From Clostridia bacterium (GTDB lineage: Bacteria; Bacillota; Clostridia; Christensenellales; Aristaeellaceae): a stretch of 9,408 bases of DNA. The DNA is taken from assembly GCA_017469605.1 (NCBI GenBank), contig JAFUGB010000375.1:1-9408 (forward strand), in the 5' to 3' direction. Positions 6,163 through 9,408 of the stretch are shown here, piece after piece. Made by a program: the position numbers and the translations under genes. Every line of letters begins with the position of its first letter. The first letter of the stretch is position 1. The notes under the pieces are model-generated. The model did no database searches, was not told the origin of the DNA, and saw only the letters and a program-made list of their open reading frames with translations.

Positions 6163-6714
6163 ATGGATTTGAAAGGCTCCAAGACCGAGAAAAACCTGAT
6201 GGCCGCTTTCGCGGGCGAGAGCATGGCCCGCACCAAGTATGATTTTTACGCCAGCGCCGCGAAGAAGGAAGGCTATCAGCAGATTGCCGCCATTTTTGAG
6301 GAAACCGCCCGCAATGAAAAGGAGCACGCCAAGATGTGGCTGCGCGCCCTGGGCGGCTTCCAGGTGGGCAAGACCCCGGGCGATACTGCCGCCAATTTGG
6401 CCGCCGCCGCCGCGGGCGAGCACGAGGAATGGACCCAAATGTACCGGGAGTTTGCGCAGGTTGCCCGGGAGGAGGGCTTTGCCGACCTGGCCGCCAGGTT
6501 TGAGGGCGTGGCCCTGGTGGAGCGCGCCCATGAGGAGCGCTACAATAAGCTCAAGGAAAACCTGGACAGCGGCACGGTGTTCAGCAAGGGTGAAACCAAG
6601 GTATGGCATTGCCGCAACTGCGGCTACATCTACGAGGGCGAGGAGGCACCGGCAATATGCCCGGTATGCAGCCATCCCCAGGCTTATTTTGAACTGGAGC
6701 AAACCAATTTTTGA
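6163..6714 (+). CDS. rbr: Rubrerythrin (diiron peroxidase with C-terminal rubredoxin domain)
   Basis: 183 residues; AGGAGGA (6149-6155) 7 bases before the ATG. Seen: an N-terminal four-helix diiron domain with ligands E19, E52-x-x-H55, E86, E89, E120 and H123. The C-terminal rubredoxin-like domain has CRNC (C150, C153) and CPVC (C166, C169), spaced as in classic rubrerythrins. Length is slightly under the roughly 190 usual. Known: reduces hydrogen peroxide to water in the cytoplasm of anaerobes, taking electrons from rubredoxin or an NAD(P)H:rubredoxin reductase. No reductase or PerR-type gene is visible here. It is the last gene of the cluster beginning at 5139; a terminator follows directly. 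All key residues are intact, so it should be active. Confidence 0.97.
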   Translation: MDLKGSKTEKNLMAAFAGESMARTKYDFYASAAKKEGYQQIAAIFEETARNEKEHAKMWLRALGGFQVGKTPGDTAANLAAAAAGEHEEWTQMYREFAQVAREEGFADLAARFEGVALVERAHEERYNKLKENLDSGTVFSKGETKVWHCRNCGYIYEGEEAPAICPVCSHPQAYFELEQTNF

Positions 6715-6724
6715 TCCGCTGTTC

Positions 6725-6758
6725 GGGCTGCCGGTCGCTTTTTCCGGCAGTCCTTTTT
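6725..6758 (+). terminator. Intrinsic terminator after rubrerythrin
   Basis: A 10-base-pair stem (6725-6734 with 6744-6753, one G-T pair), 9-base loop, then five T's (6754-6758). It ends the stress-gene cluster but lies only 24 bases before the next ATG, so it is also in the leader of the GH3 gene. Confidence 0.88.
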
Positions 6759-6782
6759 AAAAACAAAAGGAGAGAGCTAAAC

Positions 6783-9041
6783 ATGGATATCAAAGCGCTG
6801 GTGGCAAAAATGACGCTGGAGGAAAAGGCCGGGCTGTGCTCCGGCGACGATTTCTGGCATACCAAGGCTGTTGAGCGGCTGGGCATTCCCCGCAGCATGG
6901 TCAGCGACGGTCCCCACGGACTGCGCAAGCAGAACGACAAGGCCGATCACCTGGGCGTTAACGACAGCATCAAGGCGGTATGCTTCCCGGCGGCCTGCGC
7001 CGCCGCTTCCAGCTTTGATCCCGATATGATCACCCGCATGGGCGAGGCCATCGGTGACAGCTGCCAGCATGAGGGACTCAGCGTGGTGCTGGGCCCGGCG
7101 GTGAACATCAAGCGTTCGCCGCTGTGCGGCCGCAATTTTGAATATTACAGCGAGGATCCCTACCTGGCCGGGCGCATGGCTTCCGCCATGATCCACGGCG
7201 TACAGAGCAGGGGCGTGGGGACCAGCATCAAGCATTTTGCCGCCAACAACCAGGAGCACCGCCGACTGAGCAGCAGCTCCGACGCCGATGAGCGCACGCT
7301 GCGCGAAATCTATTTTCCGGCCTTTGAAATGGCGGTAAAGCGGGAGCAGCCCTGGACCGTGATGTGCTCCTACAACCGGCTGAACGGCGTGTTCGCCAGC
7401 GAAAATCCCTGGCTGCTCACCGATGTGCTGCGCCGGGAGTGGGGCTTCCAGGGCTATGTGATGAGCGACTGGGGCGCGGTCAGCGACCGGGTCAAGGGCT
7501 TGGCCGCCGGGCTGGATCTGGAAATGCCGGCCTCCGACGGCGTCAATGACCGCAAAATCGTGGAGGCCGTCCGGGCGGGCAAGCTGGATGAAGCGCTGGT
7601 GGACCAGGCTTGCGAGCGCATCCTGAACGTGGTGTTCCGCGCTGTGGAAAACGCCCGGCCCGATACGCCCTGGGATATGGAAGCCCAGCACAGGCTGTCC
7701 GCTGAGATGGCCGCCGAATGCATTGTGCTGCTCAAAAACGAAAACGGCGTGCTGCCGCTGGACAAGGCCGATAAAATCGCCTTCATCGGGGAGTTTGCCA
7801 AAACGCCCCGGTTCCAGGGCGGCGGCAGCAGCCATATCAACTGCTTCAGGATCACCGGCGCGCTGGCGGCTGCCCAGGGCCTGGACGTGGTTTACGCTCA
7901 GGGCTACAGCGCCGGAAAGGATGAAACCAGCGATGCCATGATCGCTGAGGCGGTAGCCGCCGCAAAGGCCGCAAAGGCCGCCGTCGTATTCGCCGGCCTG
8001 CCCGATGCGTATGAATCCGAAGGCTACGACCGGCAGCATATGCGCATGCCCGCGTGTCAGAACAGGCTGATCGAAGCCGTGGCCGCCGCCAACTCCAACA
8101 CCGTGGTGGTGCTGCACAACGGCGCGCCGGTGGAAATGCCCTGGATTGGGAAGGTGCGCGGCGTGCTGGAAGCCTACCTGGGCGGACAGGCCGTGGGCGA
8201 AGCCACGGTGCGCGTGCTGTTTGGCGATGTGAACCCCTCGGGCCACCTGGCCGAAACCTTCCCGCTGAAGCTCAGCGATAATCCTTCCTATTTATATTTC
8301 GGCGGCGAGGGCAACCGTACGGAATACCGGGAAGGCGTGTTTGTGGGCTACCGCTATTATGATAAAAAGGAAATGCCCGTGCTGTTCCCCTTCGGCCACG
8401 GCCTGAGCTATACCAGCTTTGAATACGCCAACCTGCGGCTGGGCCGGGACGCCATCCGGGATACCGATACGCTCACCGTGACCCTGACGGTGAAAAACAC
8501 CGGCAGCCGCTTTGGCAAAACGGCGGCGCAGCTGTACGTGGGCGCCGTGGGCGGCAATTATATCCGCCCGGCGCGCGAGCTCAAGGGCTTTGAAAAGGTG
8601 GCCCTGGCTCCCGGCGAAAGCAGGGATATTTCCTTTACCCTGGACAAGCGCGCCTTTGCCATCTGGAATGAAGCGCTGCATGACTGGTACGTTCCCGCCG
8701 GGCAGTACGAAATCGCCGTGGGCGACAGCTCCCGGAACCTGCCGCTGCGGGCGCAGATCGCCGTGGAATCCACCGCCCAGCTGCCCCGGCACTATGATAT
8801 GAACACCATTTTCATGGACCTGATGGCCGATCCCCAGGCCAGGCCGCTGCTGGACGAATACATGAAACAGACCCAGTCCCAGGACCAGGACCAGAGCGAG
8901 GCCGCCAGCGAAGCCATCACCCAGGAAATGAACCTGGCCATGATGCGCTATTCGCCCCTGCGCGGCGCCATCAGCTTTGGCGGCGGCGCGGCGGCTGAAA
9001 AGGCCATGCTGGCGCTGCTGGAGAAGCTGAACCAGCTGTAA
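6783..9041 (+). CDS. Glycoside hydrolase family 3 beta-glucosidase-type enzyme
   Basis: 752 residues from the ATG at 6783 (MDIKALVAKMTLEEKAGL), with AAGGAG about 10 bases upstream. An extension to 6711 would read through the terminator and is rejected. Seen: GH3 N-domain (about 1-310) with SDGPHGLR (D42), GRNFEYYSEDP (117-), KHFAANNQEHRR (K150, H151), MCSYNRLNG, and VMSDWGA carrying the nucleophile D229. The alpha/beta C-domain (about 330-540) has ESEGYDR (E411/E413), where the acid/base Glu of this subgroup lies. A fibronectin III-like domain follows (about 560-662), then a helical, Gln/Glu-rich tail (665-752). No signal peptide and no PA14 insert. Known: releases terminal beta-linked glucose (or xylose and similar) from oligosaccharides. 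A cytoplasmic role on imported oligosaccharides or glycosides is inferred. Sugar specificity is not decidable and no transporter is in view. Confidence 0.95.
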   Translation: MDIKALVAKMTLEEKAGLCSGDDFWHTKAVERLGIPRSMVSDGPHGLRKQNDKADHLGVNDSIKAVCFPAACAAASSFDPDMITRMGEAIGDSCQHEGLSVVLGPAVNIKRSPLCGRNFEYYSEDPYLAGRMASAMIHGVQSRGVGTSIKHFAANNQEHRRLSSSSDADERTLREIYFPAFEMAVKREQPWTVMCSYNRLNGVFASENPWLLTDVLRREWGFQGYVMSDWGAVSDRVKGLAAGLDLEMPASDGVNDRKIVEAVRAGKLDEALVDQACERILNVVFRAVENARPDTPWDMEAQHRLSAEMAAECIVLLKNENGVLPLDKADKIAFIGEFAKTPRFQGGGSSHINCFRITGALAAAQGLDVVYAQGYSAGKDETSDAMIAEAVAAAKAAKAAVVFAGLPDAYESEGYDRQHMRMPACQNRLIEAVAAANSNTVVVLHNGAPVEMPWIGKVRGVLEAYLGGQAVGEATVRVLFGDVNPSGHLAETFPLKLSDNPSYLYFGGEGNRTEYREGVFVGYRYYDKKEMPVLFPFGHGLSYTSFEYANLRLGRDAIRDTDTLTVTLTVKNTGSRFGKTAAQLYVGAVGGNYIRPARELKGFEKVALAPGESRDISFTLDKRAFAIWNEALHDWYVPAGQYEIAVGDSSRNLPLRAQIAVESTAQLPRHYDMNTIFMDLMADPQARPLLDEYMKQTQSQDQDQSEAASEAITQEMNLAMMRYSPLRGAISFGGGAAAEKAMLALLEKLNQL

Positions 9042-9062
9042 GGCTTCCGAACAAAGGAAAAT

Positions 9063-9117
9063 ACAGGCGCCGGCTCCCCCATGAACGCGCGCGTTTGGGG
9101 GACTGTGCCTGTTTTTT
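9063..9117 (+). terminator. Intrinsic terminator after the GH3 gene
   Basis: ACAGGC (9063-9068) pairs with GCCTGT (9107-9112) and, inside, CCCCCA (9076-9081) with TGGGGG (9096-9101). The T-run extends to 9117. It begins 22 bases after the GH3 stop. Confidence 0.85.
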
Positions 9118-9182
9118 GCAGCCGTGCGGGCCTTAACTGTTATCGAATTGTAACAACTTTTTACGAAATGATTATTTTTTGC

Positions 9183-9211
9183 TTGCAATTCCATGTAACA
9201 TGACATATAAT
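9183..9211 (+). promoter_or_regulatory. Strong sigma-A-like promoter at the right edge
   Basis: TTGCAA (9183-9188), 17 bases, perfect TATAAT (9206-9211), set in an AT-rich stretch (9130-9240) quite unlike the GC-rich genes. Transcription should start near 9218. Confidence 0.87.
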
Positions 9212-9217
9212 AAACGA

Positions 9218-9408
9218 TGAAATAGTATCTTTCCATTTTCCCTGAAAACGTAAGAAGGATGGTTGGCTGCGATGAAAACTCTGAAACCCTTTGCCGCAAA
9301 CGGACGGTTTGCGGCTCGCTCTTGGATATAGATAGTATTACAGTCCCAACGGGTTGATGCGGTTCTGAAGTCCCGCAGGTCCCTCGAAGTCGTCGAGGTC
9401 ACGTGAGA
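9218..9408 (+). ncRNA. Candidate structured RNA or long leader (cut by window end)
   Basis: The 9042-9408 stretch has no convincing gene. After the terminator (to 9117) and promoter (9183-9211), about 190 bases of predicted transcript show three perfect hairpins. They are GCCGCAAAC/GTTTGCGGC (9293-9301 with 9307-9315, 5-base loop), TGCGG/CCGCA (9358-9362 with 9373-9377) and CCTCGA/TCGAGG (9382-9387 with 9393-9398). GTCCC occurs three times (9343, 9370, 9379). The only ATG frame with any RBS-like sequence upstream (9272) stops after 19 residues. This fits a stand-alone noncoding RNA or a riboswitch-like leader of a gene beyond the edge. I considered large clostridial RNAs such as the raiA RNA but cannot confirm any family by eye. 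Confidence 0.5.

Noticed and set aside
5644..6702. 352-codon minus-strand frame over TSCPD and rubrerythrin genes
   Set aside because: It is antisense to four well-supported genes with intact motifs, and has no family signature.
6777..8246. 489-codon minus-strand frame inside the GH3 gene
   Set aside because: Antisense to an intact GH3 catalytic domain; His/Gly/Ala-rich shadow composition.
8292..9299. 335-codon minus-strand frame over the GH3 3' end and right intergenic region
   Set aside because: It crosses the GH3 gene, its terminator and a strong plus-strand promoter, and has no recognisable domain.
9272..9331. 19-residue frame MKTLKPFAANGRFAARSWI
   Set aside because: The nearest AAGGA is 12-13 bases upstream, the peptide has no leader-peptide codon runs, and most of its second half is explained by the perfect 9-bp hairpin, so an RNA structure is the simpler reading.

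Overview
The window looks like chromosomal DNA from a fairly GC-rich anaerobic Firmicute, most plausibly an uncultured gut member of the Clostridia (possibly Christensenellales-like; this is inference). Reasons: strong AGGAGG-type ribosome binding sites, sigma-A-like promoters with 17-base spacers, a rubrerythrin (an enzyme of anaerobes), a TSCPD-domain protein of a family common in Firmicutes, and a very long secreted protein of MucBP-like and SH3b domains joined by Pro/Thr-rich linkers. No mobile element, CRISPR array, tRNA or rRNA was seen.

Region 1 (1-4264, minus strand) is one uninterrupted reading frame of at least 1421 codons whose C-terminus lies beyond the left edge. It has a signal peptide, a short N-terminal domain, eight MucBP-like repeats split 4+4 by a (PATDTPV)n linker, then five SH3b-like domains each followed by a short helix and a P/T-rich spacer. 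It has its own near-consensus promoter in the divergent intergenic region 4265-4431.

Region 2 (4432-6758, plus strand) carries a Nudix hydrolase of the ADP-ribose pyrophosphatase type. It is followed, behind a separate strong promoter, by a tight cluster: a RimJ/RimL-type GNAT acetyltransferase, a TSCPD four-cysteine protein, a 35-residue single-pass membrane protein and a rubrerythrin with all its metal ligands. The cluster is closed by a clear intrinsic terminator.

Region 3 (6783-9117) is a cytoplasmic glycoside hydrolase family 3 beta-glucosidase-type enzyme with intact catalytic motifs and a C-terminal helical tail, closed by a strong terminator. Its start lies only 24 bases behind the rubrerythrin terminator, so it has no obvious promoter of its own there.

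Region 4 (9118-9408) is AT-rich DNA with a near-perfect promoter (TTGCAA-17-TATAAT). At least 190 bases of apparently untranslated sequence follow, with several perfect hairpins. It has no convincing coding frame and is the best candidate in the window for a structured noncoding RNA or a riboswitch-like leader, cut off by the right edge.

The genes do not form one pathway. The window reads as an envelope-protein gene, a small stress/housekeeping operon, a sugar-catabolism enzyme and the start of a possible RNA gene side by side.
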